DNA of 64,000 nucleotides from CAYXDO01 sp964463485 (lineage in GTDB: Bacteria > Myxococcota > Kuafuiibacteriia > Kuafuiibacteriales > Kuafuiibacteriaceae): NCBI GenBank assembly GCA_964463485.1, contig CAYXDO010000023.1:28011-92010 (forward strand), read 5' to 3'. The notes beneath the pieces were generated by a model. That model saw only the letters and a list, made by a program, of their open reading frames with translations. It was not told where the DNA came from and searched no databases. Position numbers and translations under genes: made by a program. Of this stretch, positions 8,231 to 16,073 are shown piece after piece. The first letter of the stretch is position 1; the number at the start of each line of letters is the position of its first letter.

Positions 8231-9736
8231 ATGAACCTCCCTCCCCATCTGGTCGAGATCCAACGCGAGATTCGCGGACACGTGGCGGAGTTCGGTCTGG
8301 ACCCCTTCGAGGTGATCTTCGAGCTCGTCACTCAAGACGAGATGAACATGGTGGCGGCTTACGGCGGCTTCCCGACGCGCTACCCCCACTGGAAGTGGGG
8401 CATGGAGTTCGATTCGCTGGCCAAGGGTCATACGTATGGGCTCCAACGAATTTACGAGCTCGTGATCAACACCGACCCCTCGTACGCGTACCTGATGGAT
8501 TCGAACAGCGTGCTCGAGCAGAAGCTCGTGATGGCTCACGTCTACGGGCACGCCGACTTCTTCAAGAACAACGTCTTCTTCAACCACACCAACCGCCGGA
8601 TGCTCGATCAGATGGCGAACCACGCGGCTCGAATGCGCCGCTATATCGACCGACACGGCGTGGACAAAGTCGAAGGGTACGTCGACGCCTGCCTCTCGAT
8701 CGAGAACCTCATCGATCCCGACTCGGTGTTCTTCGCGGAGAAAAAGACGCCTCCGAAGACGATTCCCGTCGATCAGGCGCCGGAGCGTCCGACCGTTCGA
8801 CTCATCCCCACCGAGAAGAGTTACTTACGCGGGTACATCAACCCAGAGGCCTTCGTCGAAGCGGAGCGAAAGAAGCTGGAAGAGGAACGCAACCGCAAGA
8901 AGCGGTTTCCTACGGAGCCCGCGCGCGACGTCCTGCTCTTCCTCATGGAGCACGCGCCGCTCGAGCCCTGGCAGCGTGACGTCCTCGACATCGTCCGGAC
9001 CGAGGCCTACTACTTCGTCCCGCAAGCCCAGACCAAAATCATGAACGAGGGTTGGGCGTCGTATTGGCACTCTCGAATCATGACCACTCGGGCGCTCCGC
9101 GACAGCGAGCTCATCGACTACGCCCACTCTCACTCGGGCACCATGGGTACGCGCCCCGGTCGCATCAACCCATACAAGCTCGGCATCGAGCTTTTTCGGG
9201 ACATCGAGGAGCGATGGGACAAGGGCCAGTTCGGGAAGGACTGGGAAGAGTGCGACGACCTGGCCGCGAAGAACCGCTGGGATAAACAGTTGGGCCTCGG
9301 ACGCAAGAAGGTGTTCGAGGTGCGACGACTCTACAACGACGTGACCTTCATCGATGAGTTCCTGACCTCCGACTTCGCGCGAAAGCAGGAGCTCTTCGTG
9401 TACGGTGTCAACAAGAAGAGCGGCGACTGGGAAATTCAAAATCGAGAGTTCAAGGAGATCAAGAAAAAACTCGTCTCCAGCCTCGCCAACCAAGGCAACC
9501 CTCGGATCGTGGTGCTCGACGCGAACTTCGAAAACCGCGGAGAGCTCGTCCTCAAACACCGCCACGACGGCGTCGATCTCCAGCCCGACTGGGCCAAAGA
9601 GACCTTGGCGAACCTCCACAAGGTCTGGACCCGGCCCGTCCTGGTCGCTACCAAGGTCGAAGGCAAGGGCGTCGTGATGCGGTTCGACGGACAAACTCAC
9701 TCCGAAAAACCCAGCAACCTCATCAACGAAACGTGA
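8231..9736 (+). CDS. spoVR: SpoVR family protein
   Basis: A 501-residue protein, matching the length of SpoVR/YcgB family members throughout. Conserved blocks are visible: G-L-D-P-F-E-V-I-F-E-L-V near the start, M-A-H-V-Y-G-H-A-D-F-F-K-N-N-V-F-F, D-V-L-L-F-L-M-E-H-A-P-L-x-x-W-Q-R-D-V-L, and N-E-G-W-A-S-Y-W-H. The E-H/W-H pattern suggests a metal-binding site. In Bacillus SpoVR affects spore cortex; in other bacteria the gene usually travels with prkA/yeaG kinase and yeaH, which are not adjacent here. The next gene starts one base after the stop, indicating a two-gene unit. No clear Shine-Dalgarno is seen. Confidence 0.93.
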   Translation: MNLPPHLVEIQREIRGHVAEFGLDPFEVIFELVTQDEMNMVAAYGGFPTRYPHWKWGMEFDSLAKGHTYGLQRIYELVINTDPSYAYLMDSNSVLEQKLVMAHVYGHADFFKNNVFFNHTNRRMLDQMANHAARMRRYIDRHGVDKVEGYVDACLSIENLIDPDSVFFAEKKTPPKTIPVDQAPERPTVRLIPTEKSYLRGYINPEAFVEAERKKLEEERNRKKRFPTEPARDVLLFLMEHAPLEPWQRDVLDIVRTEAYYFVPQAQTKIMNEGWASYWHSRIMTTRALRDSELIDYAHSHSGTMGTRPGRINPYKLGIELFRDIEERWDKGQFGKDWEECDDLAAKNRWDKQLGLGRKKVFEVRRLYNDVTFIDEFLTSDFARKQELFVYGVNKKSGDWEIQNREFKEIKKKLVSSLANQGNPRIVVLDANFENRGELVLKHRHDGVDLQPDWAKETLANLHKVWTRPVLVATKVEGKGVVMRFDGQTHSEKPSNLINET

Positions 9737-9737
9737 C

Positions 9738-10601
9738 GTGCTCCCGACCCTCGTCCTCTCCGCCCTGATCACTCTCCCGCCGCCTCTCTGTCGCGGCCGA
9801 GTCGCCACCGCGTACGACCAGAGCCTCGATCGCGACCCCGGCACCCGCGCCCTGGCCGAAATCCAAACCGCCCTCAACGTGCTGTGCGGCCTCGATCCGC
9901 AGGGGACTGCCGTCAAAGACCAAAAATGCGGTCGCGGGATCGTCGTGTACGAAAATACGACCATCGGCATGAACGCGGTGACCTGGGTCTCCGGCGTTCG
10001 GGACGGGCCCATGACTTCGGGCAAGATCGTGTACTCCAAAGAGTTCCTGAACGCCCTCGACCAGAGCTTCGGGCCCGGAGCGTCGTTCGGCGTCCTGGCT
10101 CACGAGGTGGGCCACTACCTGACCGCCACGATGAGTCTGAGGCGCTACGTCGATTCGTCGTGGGACGAGGAGCTTCGCGCCGACTACTTCGCGGGCTGCG
10201 CGTTGGGCCGGTCCGGCCGCCCGCCCGACGAGATGGAGAACACCCTGCGGGCGCTCGCGGCCTTTGCCAGCCCTACCCATCCCGCGTTCAACCTGAGGGT
10301 TCCCAAAGTGCGTCGAGGGTATGACGACTGCCAGGCGAGCAGAGTTGCAGAGGACCGGGCGAAGGAAGACGATGACTTTGGAATCGGAGCGTACCTTCGC
10401 CAAGAGTCAAGATCGGCGGGCTGCTGGCACTACTTTTTTCGCAGCGCCGAGGACGTCAAGCGACTCGGACCGATCGCGGCCAGAAGGCACCGGTCGCGTT
10501 TTTTCCCGACCCAAGATAAGTGCGACAAATCGCGTCGTGAAGCCGCCGACGGCAAACACGCCATCACCGAAACGTGCGCGTGCCAAGCAAAAGCTCAGTA
10601 G
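9738..10601 (+). CDS. Secreted zinc metallopeptidase-like protein
   Basis: A 287-residue product starting with a GTG two bases after the spoVR stop, so coupled translation is likely. The first ~20 residues form a signal peptide (L-V-L-S-A-L-I-T-L). A zinc-protease motif H-E-V-G-H occupies residues 122-126, followed at about 143-149 by D-E-E-L-R-A-D, the third-ligand glutamate pattern (E-x-x-A-D) of M48-like gluzincins. The C-terminal third holds several Cys and basic residues that may form disulphides. It probably acts in the periplasm or envelope. The closest idea is an uncharacterised M48-like peptidase; its pairing with spoVR is noted as a finding. Confidence 0.72.
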   Translation: MLPTLVLSALITLPPPLCRGRVATAYDQSLDRDPGTRALAEIQTALNVLCGLDPQGTAVKDQKCGRGIVVYENTTIGMNAVTWVSGVRDGPMTSGKIVYSKEFLNALDQSFGPGASFGVLAHEVGHYLTATMSLRRYVDSSWDEELRADYFAGCALGRSGRPPDEMENTLRALAAFASPTHPAFNLRVPKVRRGYDDCQASRVAEDRAKEDDDFGIGAYLRQESRSAGCWHYFFRSAEDVKRLGPIAARRHRSRFFPTQDKCDKSRREAADGKHAITETCACQAKAQ

Positions 10602-10692
10602 CCTCCAAACCCCTCCAAACCCAAGCTGGGCGCCAGTCAAAGTCGTTGCGCAGGGCGTTGCTTTTCGCAGCCTCCAGCGCAAGAATCCTCGT

Positions 10693-11298
10693 ATGCCCAT
10701 CACGAAGCTCGAGCTCGCTGACGGCGAAATCTCGGCTGATCAGATTCGACCTGGCGATCCCTACGAGCTCTCCGATGGGCACCTGATCTATTGCGCGCCT
10801 TCTGGCTCAGATAGCGGCCGCGGCGTGATCGCGGCGGCGTTGTCTTTGGACACCGACCCAGACGTCGACTCTTCGGGCGCGTAGGTCGGCTTCACCCCGA
10901 GTGAGTACACGCTTCGCGCGCCGGATCCGGGCCAGATGCTCGACGCCCCAGGAGTGCTCCGAAATCCCGTCCCCGTGGAGGCCCTGTTCGATCGCAGCGT
11001 GGCCCACGATGTGGCCCTCCGGAATCTGCTTCAGCGCCACGGCTACGACAGCTTACAGAGCGTTCGCGACGAAGGGCGGAAAGGGGGACGAGAGGAAGGA
11101 CGAGAAGAAGGACGAGCTCTAGCGGTGCTCTCGGTGCTCGAAGCCCGTGGGCTGGCCGTCAGCGAGGCTCAGAAACTTCATATTTTGTCCACGCGATCTC
11201 CCGAGACGTTGGACCGATGGATTCAAGAGTCTATCCGAGTCTCGAGCGCGGCCGAGCTGAGCGAATCGAGCGAATCGCCCCTGTCATCGCCCCGATGA
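10693..11298 (+). pseudogene. Decayed Uma2-family (PD-(D/E)xK-like) gene
   Basis: The reading frame starting at the ATG at 10693 stops at an in-frame TAG (10882-10884) and continues in the same frame through T-L-R-A-P-D to an ATG-started 120-residue segment ending at 11298. From memory of myxobacterial Uma2-family proteins, an intact gene has an N-terminal block (R-P-G-D-P-Y-E-L-S-D-G-H), D-T-D-P-D-V, T-L-R-A-P-D-V-A-V, a ~80-residue nuclease core with Y-V-W-V-V-R, then N-P-V-P-V-E-A-L-F-D-R and a R-E-E-G-R repeat coiled coil. Here the core between R-A-P-D and P-G-V-L is missing. So there is a nonsense codon plus an internal deletion. Two separate small genes is the alternative. Confidence 0.6.
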
Positions 11299-11334
11299 GT
11301 TGCTTCTTCGAGTTGCCTCCGCGGGTCTCGCTAC

Positions 11335-12678
11335 TCAGGGAATGCGCTCGAGCCAGACGCCGTGCGAGCCACTTTCTTCGCCCTCGTTGAATCCAAGGAT
11401 CAGCGCGGAGTCCCCGTCGACGATCAGAACCCGACCGCGGCGGCCGCGGGAACCCGGGATCTCGAGACTCGTCGGGCACCAACCGAGAGTTGGGTGGAGC
11501 TGCACGACCCGGCCTCCTTCGACCGTCGCGAGCACGCCGCCCCGGTAGTCATCGATCGCTGCGATCTTGTCCTCTGCCGGGCTCCCCTCGTGTAACAGCC
11601 ACTCTTCGTCTTTCAGGACGTAAATCATACCGTCGCTCGCGCCCAACATCGGTCCGAAGGTCCGAGTGCCTCCGATCGAAGCGACTCCCGAGAAAAGGGT
11701 CACGTCGGCCGTCGAGATCTCGCGCTCGTACCGCTCGCCGGCCTTCAGGTGCACGACCTTGTTGGACTCGAGCGAAGCGATGACTTCGCCCGCCCGCGGG
11801 CTCTCGAGGCCCCCGTTCGAAGCACGCCCTCGCTCGTTGCCCAGCGTGAGCACGGCCTGAAATGCCTGGCCGTCGAAGTGATGCACGACTCCGCTCTGAG
11901 CGAGTGTGTACAAATCGGTCGCGGGATCACTGCGGCCAGCAATCCAGCGCAGCGGTGACACCCCGAGCCCGGGGGCGCGCGTGGAGCTCCGTACGACACA
12001 GGTCGCACCGTCGGCGTCGAGCTCCAAGTGCGAGAGAAAGCCGTCCGCGCTTCCTGCCCAGTAATTTCGTTCGTCCGTCCGAAGTAGGGACGCGATCGCG
12101 CGATCGTCGCACCCCACGACTTGGCGAACCTGCTCTGGGGTCACGAGGAACACTCGGGGAGGGTTGGAGTAGGTCGCTAGCGCGATCCCCGGGCGTACCC
12201 ACGATCCGGCGAACACGATGTCCGACGACTGAATCGGCACGGTCGACACGCGAAACCGGGTGCATGACTCGCAGTGACCCTCCGGATCGTCGACGAGCCG
12301 ATCTCTCAGCTCGTCGGGCAGCGACGAGCTCACCCAGACGAGCTCTTCATGAGGACTCATCCGAGACACCGAGTCTGGAATGCCGAGCCTGCAGTCGGAC
12401 GAAGGTCTCGTCAGAACGCCTTCCTCGAGCCCGAGCGTCTCGAGCGTCTCCGAGTAGGAGAGCAGGAAGATCTCTTTTGCCAGCGAGAGCACCACCAAGC
12501 CCGCCGGTCTGGCCGCAGTCAGCATGAGCTGATCGTCGAATCGCTCCGCGATGATCACCGCTGGTTTGCCGACGGCGTCGTTGGGAATTTCTGCGAGCTC
12601 GAGGCTCGGAGCACAGGCGCTCGCGAGCAAGAGTGCGGCCAGGACGCGCCCGGAGTGACTGGCGTCCGGATGATTCAG
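11335..12678 (-). CDS. Predicted beta-propeller-like lipoprotein
   Basis: The reading frame runs far upstream through the neighbouring gene in a shadow frame, so the start is unclear. No ATG, GTG or TTG lies between the stop of the upstream gene and the lipoprotein signal; a CTG at 12678 overlaps that stop (CTGA) and would give 447 residues with L-L-L-A-S-A-C as lipobox. The mature protein has recurrent S/T-x-x-G-x-W and V-V-x-L-x-x-G patterns, e.g. N-Y-W-A-G-S-A-D-G, which look like propeller blades. Its opening (C-A-P-S-L-E-L) resembles that of the lipoprotein at 16827-18236 (C-S-A-P-G-L-E-L), so the two are probably paralogues flanking the graspetide genes. Confidence 0.65.
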   Translation of the reverse strand: MNHPDASHSGRVLAALLLASACAPSLELAEIPNDAVGKPAVIIAERFDDQLMLTAARPAGLVVLSLAKEIFLLSYSETLETLGLEEGVLTRPSSDCRLGIPDSVSRMSPHEELVWVSSSLPDELRDRLVDDPEGHCESCTRFRVSTVPIQSSDIVFAGSWVRPGIALATYSNPPRVFLVTPEQVRQVVGCDDRAIASLLRTDERNYWAGSADGFLSHLELDADGATCVVRSSTRAPGLGVSPLRWIAGRSDPATDLYTLAQSGVVHHFDGQAFQAVLTLGNERGRASNGGLESPRAGEVIASLESNKVVHLKAGERYEREISTADVTLFSGVASIGGTRTFGPMLGASDGMIYVLKDEEWLLHEGSPAEDKIAAIDDYRGGVLATVEGGRVVQLHPTLGWCPTSLEIPGSRGRRGRVLIVDGDSALILGFNEGEESGSHGVWLERIP

Positions 12679-13133
12679 TCGTGACCCAGGTATTTGATCG
12701 TCGAAGGGTCGACGGCTCCTGAAGCACCGTCGAACACTCCAGGAATCCCGCTCACGTCGAACCGATGGGTGGTCACCAAAAAAGCCACGTGGAGGTTCAG
12801 CCAGACTTCGTTCTTCGACCGGTCGAGGTGGACCGAGACGAGCTGATTGGAGACGCTCAACATGGCCGAGCCGTCGCGTGCGAGCGCCTGGTTCATCGCA
12901 GGAATCGTTGCGGCCACGGCATCCTCGATGTTTCCATAGGCTCGTGTGGGCGAGTCCGAGGCCGTGAAGATGTGGTGGAGCACCTGAGGGGGAAGGGTCC
13001 CGCGATCGCGCGGCCCTGTCGGAGCGCCACCTTCGGTGACCCTGACGGCCGTTCCGGCCACTTTCCCATCGTAGAAGGTCGTGGCACAACCCAACAGAGA
13101 CGCGAGAAGGAGGAGCCTGACAAGCTTGGACAC
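12675..13133 (-). CDS. Small predicted lipoprotein
   Basis: A 152-residue product starting at GTG 13133. The signal peptide has a Leu-rich core and ends in S-L-L-G-C, a good lipobox. The mature part contains L-P-P-Q-V-L-H-H-I-F-T, I-P-A-M-N-Q-A-L-A and V-H-L-D-R-S-K-N-E-V-W-L-N-L-H-V-A; no family is recognised. It is transcribed away from the ligase pair and overlaps the start of the following lipoprotein gene by two bases, so those two genes form a unit. The 84 bases to the ligase start at 13218 would serve divergent promoters. Confidence 0.7.
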   Translation of the reverse strand: MSKLVRLLLLASLLGCATTFYDGKVAGTAVRVTEGGAPTGPRDRGTLPPQVLHHIFTASDSPTRAYGNIEDAVAATIPAMNQALARDGSAMLSVSNQLVSVHLDRSKNEVWLNLHVAFLVTTHRFDVSGIPGVFDGASGAVDPSTIKYLGHD

Positions 13134-13217
13134 GAGGAAGTTCTACCAGAAACGGAGACCGGACTGAAGGAGCCTGCGGGCACCGAAGGGCTCCGCGCGC
13201 CGAGCAAGGAGGGTGAG

Positions 13218-14207
13218 TTGGCTGAAGACATCGCGACACGGAGCCTCGTTCTCCTCGTGACCCATCGTCGGGACGAATTCGTCACCGGCAGAGTCGCCGC
13301 CGAGCTGGAGCTTCGTGGGGCAGCGCCGTTCCGTTTGAACACCGACGAAATGCCCGACGAGCTGCGCATCGTCTCGACGTTTCTCCATCGGCGGCTCGAG
13401 CAGCGGCTCGTCTCCGAGGGACGGTCGATTCGACTCGACGACGTCCGTGCGATCTGGTGGCGACGGGTCGCGGCCCCGACTCTCCCGCCCAACCTCGACC
13501 CGCGCTTTCGTGTGGTCTGCCAAGCGAGCCTTCGAAAGGCGCTGAGCGACGCGCTCGACGCGCTCGACCGTGTCAACGTAGTCAATCCGAGGCCGGCCGA
13601 GGCGCGCGCGGAGTCCAAGCTCCGTCAACTCCAGTGCGCCGCCGAGCTCGGGCTGCGGGTCCCGGAGACCATCGTGACCAACGATCCCACGGCCGCCCGG
13701 TCATTCCTCGTAAGTCATCCGCGCAGCATCACGAAGTTGCTCGTGCCATTCAGCCAGAGCCTCGACGGCCGAGGGCCCACGGTCCCCACCTCCGAAATTC
13801 GGCCGTCCGATCTGAACGAGCTCGACCCCTTGATTCTCGCACCGCAAATCTTCCAGCCCCAGATTTCGAAGTCCCGCGAGCTCCGGGTCGTAGTGGTCGG
13901 CAAGAAGGCCTTTGCCGCGTCGATCGATGCGAGTGAGTCCGAGCATGGCAAGGTCGACTGGGGGCAGTCTGCGCCTGGCGAGGTGGCTTGGCGGGAGGAG
14001 CGGCTCCCGTCGGCTTTCGAGCAAATGGTCGTGAGGCTCGTCGAGCGGCTCGGGCTGGTCTTCGGTGCGCTCGACTTCATCGTGGACGTTCGAGGTGAGT
14101 ACCATTTTCTCGAGATCAACCCGAGCGGGGAGTGGGGATGGCTCGAACGAGACCTCGGACTGCCCATCGCGGCAGCCATCGCCGAGGCCTTGCTGGAGGG
14201 AGTATGA
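13218..14207 (+). CDS. ATP-grasp graspetide ligase, MdnB/MvdC-like (omega-amide)
   Basis: A 329-residue product. The start is TTG at 13218, set by a perfect AGGAGG five bases upstream; the frame open further upstream is non-coding. The fold is that of ATP-grasp peptide ligases of microviridin pathways: an N-terminal L-V-T-H-R-R-D-E with F-R-L-N-T-D, A-I-W-W-R-R-V, then P-x-L-D-P-R-F, and the C-terminal metal-binding block G-E-Y-H-F-L-E-I-N-P-S-G-E-W-G-W-L-E-R-D-L. The W-W-R-R/L-D-P-R-F and G-E-W-G-x-L-E-R-D-L patterns agree with my memory of MdnB (MvdC), the enzyme that joins Lys to Glu/Asp as an omega-amide. It overlaps the next ligase by four bases. Confidence 0.88.
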   Translation: MAEDIATRSLVLLVTHRRDEFVTGRVAAELELRGAAPFRLNTDEMPDELRIVSTFLHRRLEQRLVSEGRSIRLDDVRAIWWRRVAAPTLPPNLDPRFRVVCQASLRKALSDALDALDRVNVVNPRPAEARAESKLRQLQCAAELGLRVPETIVTNDPTAARSFLVSHPRSITKLLVPFSQSLDGRGPTVPTSEIRPSDLNELDPLILAPQIFQPQISKSRELRVVVVGKKAFAASIDASESEHGKVDWGQSAPGEVAWREERLPSAFEQMVVRLVERLGLVFGALDFIVDVRGEYHFLEINPSGEWGWLERDLGLPIAAAIAEALLEGV

Positions 14208-15178
14208 GTGTCTTGATCATCACACATCGAGAGGACAACGAATGCGTGGAGCTCGTGGCGTCTGCTCTCGCGGCCAGAGGGCACGAAGCGGTGCGTCTCG
14301 ACACCGACCTCTACCCGACCGAGCTCTCGCTCTCCTCGGAGCTCCTCGAGGGTCGGTGGCGCCGGCATTTTTCAATCGGCGAGCAAACTCATGACCTGAG
14401 TGCGGTGACGGCCGTTTGGTATCGCCGCTTCGCCGCCGGCGCCGGTTTACCTCGCTCCCTCGGAGACCACCGACCAGCCTGTGTCGAGGAATCGCGAAGA
14501 GCGCTCCTTGGACTCATCGCCTCGCTCGGAGTGTTCGAGCTCGACCCGCTCACCGCGGTTCGACGAGCGGACCACAAGGAGCTTCAGCTCACGCTGGCGC
14601 CCGGGCTTGGTCTGAGTGTACCGCGGACGTTGATCTCGAACGACCCGATCCAAGTGGCGCGCTTCGCGCGAGAGCTCGATGGCCCGATCGTCGCCAAGAT
14701 GCAGACCTCGTTCGCGATCCATCGCCACGAGCGCGAGCTCGTCGTCTTCACCTCTCGCGTCAGCGAGGACGACCTTCGAAGCCTCGATGGTTTGAAATAC
14801 GGCCCGATGATGTTTCAGGAGCTCGTGCCGAAGAGGCTCGAGATCCGTGCTACCGTCGTGGGAAATCGAGTCTACTCGGCGGCCGTCGATTCGACGGCAT
14901 CGCCCCGCGCGGAGATCGATTGGCGCAGGGACGGCCCAGGACTCATGAACCGATGGATTACGTATGAATTGCCAAAGTCCGTCGAGGCTGGGCTCGTGGC
15001 GCTGACTCGCGAGCTGGGTTTGGGTTACTCGGCCGCGGATTTCATCTTAACGCCCGACGGTGGGCACGTCTTCTTGGAGCTCAACGCGTCCGGAGAATGG
15101 TTCTGGCTACAGCGGTACCCAGGCCTACCCATCGGCGAAGCCATCGCAGAGCAGCTGATTTCGAAAGGGAGTCGGTGA
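14204..15178 (+). CDS. ATP-grasp graspetide ligase, MdnC/MvdD-like (omega-ester)
   Basis: A 324-residue product whose ATG overlaps the previous stop (ATGA). It opens with S-V-L-I-I-T-H-R-E-D-N-E and R-L-D-T-D, has A-V-W-Y-R-R-F, then F-E-L-D-P-L-T-A-V, N-H/D-H-K-E-L-Q-L, P-M-M-F-Q-E-L-V-P-K, E-I-R-A-T-V-V-G and ends in F-L-E-L-N-A-S-G-E-W-F-W-L-Q. This order matches my recall of MdnC (MvdD), which forms the two omega-ester rings before the amide ring. ATP and Mg2+ ligands are the E-x-R, D-F-I and E-L-N motifs near the C-terminus. The protein should recognise the P-F-F-A-R-F-L helix in the leader of the precursor at 16074-16625. One variation is A-S-G for P-x-G in the last motif. Confidence 0.9.
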   Translation: MSVLIITHREDNECVELVASALAARGHEAVRLDTDLYPTELSLSSELLEGRWRRHFSIGEQTHDLSAVTAVWYRRFAAGAGLPRSLGDHRPACVEESRRALLGLIASLGVFELDPLTAVRRADHKELQLTLAPGLGLSVPRTLISNDPIQVARFARELDGPIVAKMQTSFAIHRHERELVVFTSRVSEDDLRSLDGLKYGPMMFQELVPKRLEIRATVVGNRVYSAAVDSTASPRAEIDWRRDGPGLMNRWITYELPKSVEAGLVALTRELGLGYSAADFILTPDGGHVFLELNASGEWFWLQRYPGLPIGEAIAEQLISKGSR

Positions 15179-15294
15179 GGTCTCACCCGAAGGCAGGTCG
15201 TTCGACATGGAATCCGGCGGTTTCAGCTCAACCGGTGTCATGATGATCTCGTGCTCAGATTCCCGAATCTTCTGCTACATTACGGAGCGTAGTC

Positions 15295-15861
15295 GTGTCC
15301 GTCGTGTTCATCATCTCGATGTCGATCGCGCCGATCGCGGTGGCGATCTCGATTCGTCGGCGAACTTCGTTCGTTAGAAGCCACCTCGAGATTGCGACGA
15401 CCGCCGATCTGAGGCGTTATCGAGCGCTCGCATCCTCCGACGGCCGATTGGGCCATGCGATGATCGTGTTGTCGGCGATCTCCGTCGCCACCGTTCCCAT
15501 CGGATTCCTGTCTCCCTGGGAGGCGCTCGTCGATGCGCTCCTGGCGTGGGCCGGCGGCCTGTTCGCGGGCTCTGCTCTCGCGTTTCCATTCGCAATCTGG
15601 GGCACCTTCCTTGATCGAAGGGTCTGGAGACTCCCCGTTCGATCGGCTTGCAGGCCGGAATTCGCTGAAATCACTCGACAGTGGAGGACATCCTCGCGAC
15701 CAGTCGACCCGCCGGTCTTCTTCGAGCGCCGACTGCGAATCGCAGACTCCGGGCAACTCTCGGTTGCCGACTCAGGAATGCTTGCGCAGGTCGATCGTCA
15801 CGCGGAGCCCTCGAGCGAGTCGGAAGTCGAGCCCGACGGCTCAAGCTTGGATCGACCCTGA
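15295..15861 (+). CDS. Predicted small membrane protein
   Basis: A 188-residue product from a GTG preceded by GGAG. Three hydrophobic segments are apparent (about 2-20, 56-72 and 80-104), followed by a polar Arg/Ser/Asp-rich C-terminus that could be disordered. No family is recognised. It sits between the ligases and the precursor and is in the same direction as the ligases; the gap of 116 bases contains no clear terminator, so co-transcription is possible. It might take part in export or localisation of the peptide, but this is only suggested by position. The downstream end runs almost into the 20-bp repeats. Confidence 0.45.
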   Translation: MSVVFIISMSIAPIAVAISIRRRTSFVRSHLEIATTADLRRYRALASSDGRLGHAMIVLSAISVATVPIGFLSPWEALVDALLAWAGGLFAGSALAFPFAIWGTFLDRRVWRLPVRSACRPEFAEITRQWRTSSRPVDPPVFFERRLRIADSGQLSVADSGMLAQVDRHAEPSSESEVEPDGSSLDRP

Positions 15862-15920
15862 TCTGCAACTCCGGGAAGGATTCGCGCGAAGCGAACCTTG
15901 TTGTGCGAGCCGCGGATCGT

Positions 15921-16000
15921 ACCCCTGATCTGCGGATCCTACCCCTGATCTGCGGATCTTACCCCTGATCTGCAGATCTTACCCCTGATCTGCGATCTTT
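15921..16000. repeat. 20-bp direct tandem repeat, about 4 copies
   Basis: The unit acccctgatctgcggatctt recurs at 15921, 15941 and 15961 with one or two changes, and a slightly degenerate fourth copy ends at about 16000; a partial copy precedes it near 15859. Unit 3 contains a perfect palindrome (gatctgcagatc). It lies between the membrane protein and the convergently encoded precursor, 75 bases beyond the precursor stop. It could be a termination or slippage region; no coding is seen in it. Confidence 0.9.
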
Positions 16001-16073
16001 GGCCTACCCGCCTAGAGCCCGTTGAGGTCCTTGGCCGAGGGCGTCTGAGCGCGAAAGAGGTCGACCGACGAAG

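Noticed and set aside
12765..13217. Upstream extension of the first ATP-grasp ORF
   Set aside because: It covers the divergent lipoprotein gene on the other strand, and the TTG at 13218 has a perfect ribosome site.
15921..16000. Possible CRISPR array
   Set aside because: The units are contiguous with no spacers, so it is a simple tandem repeat.
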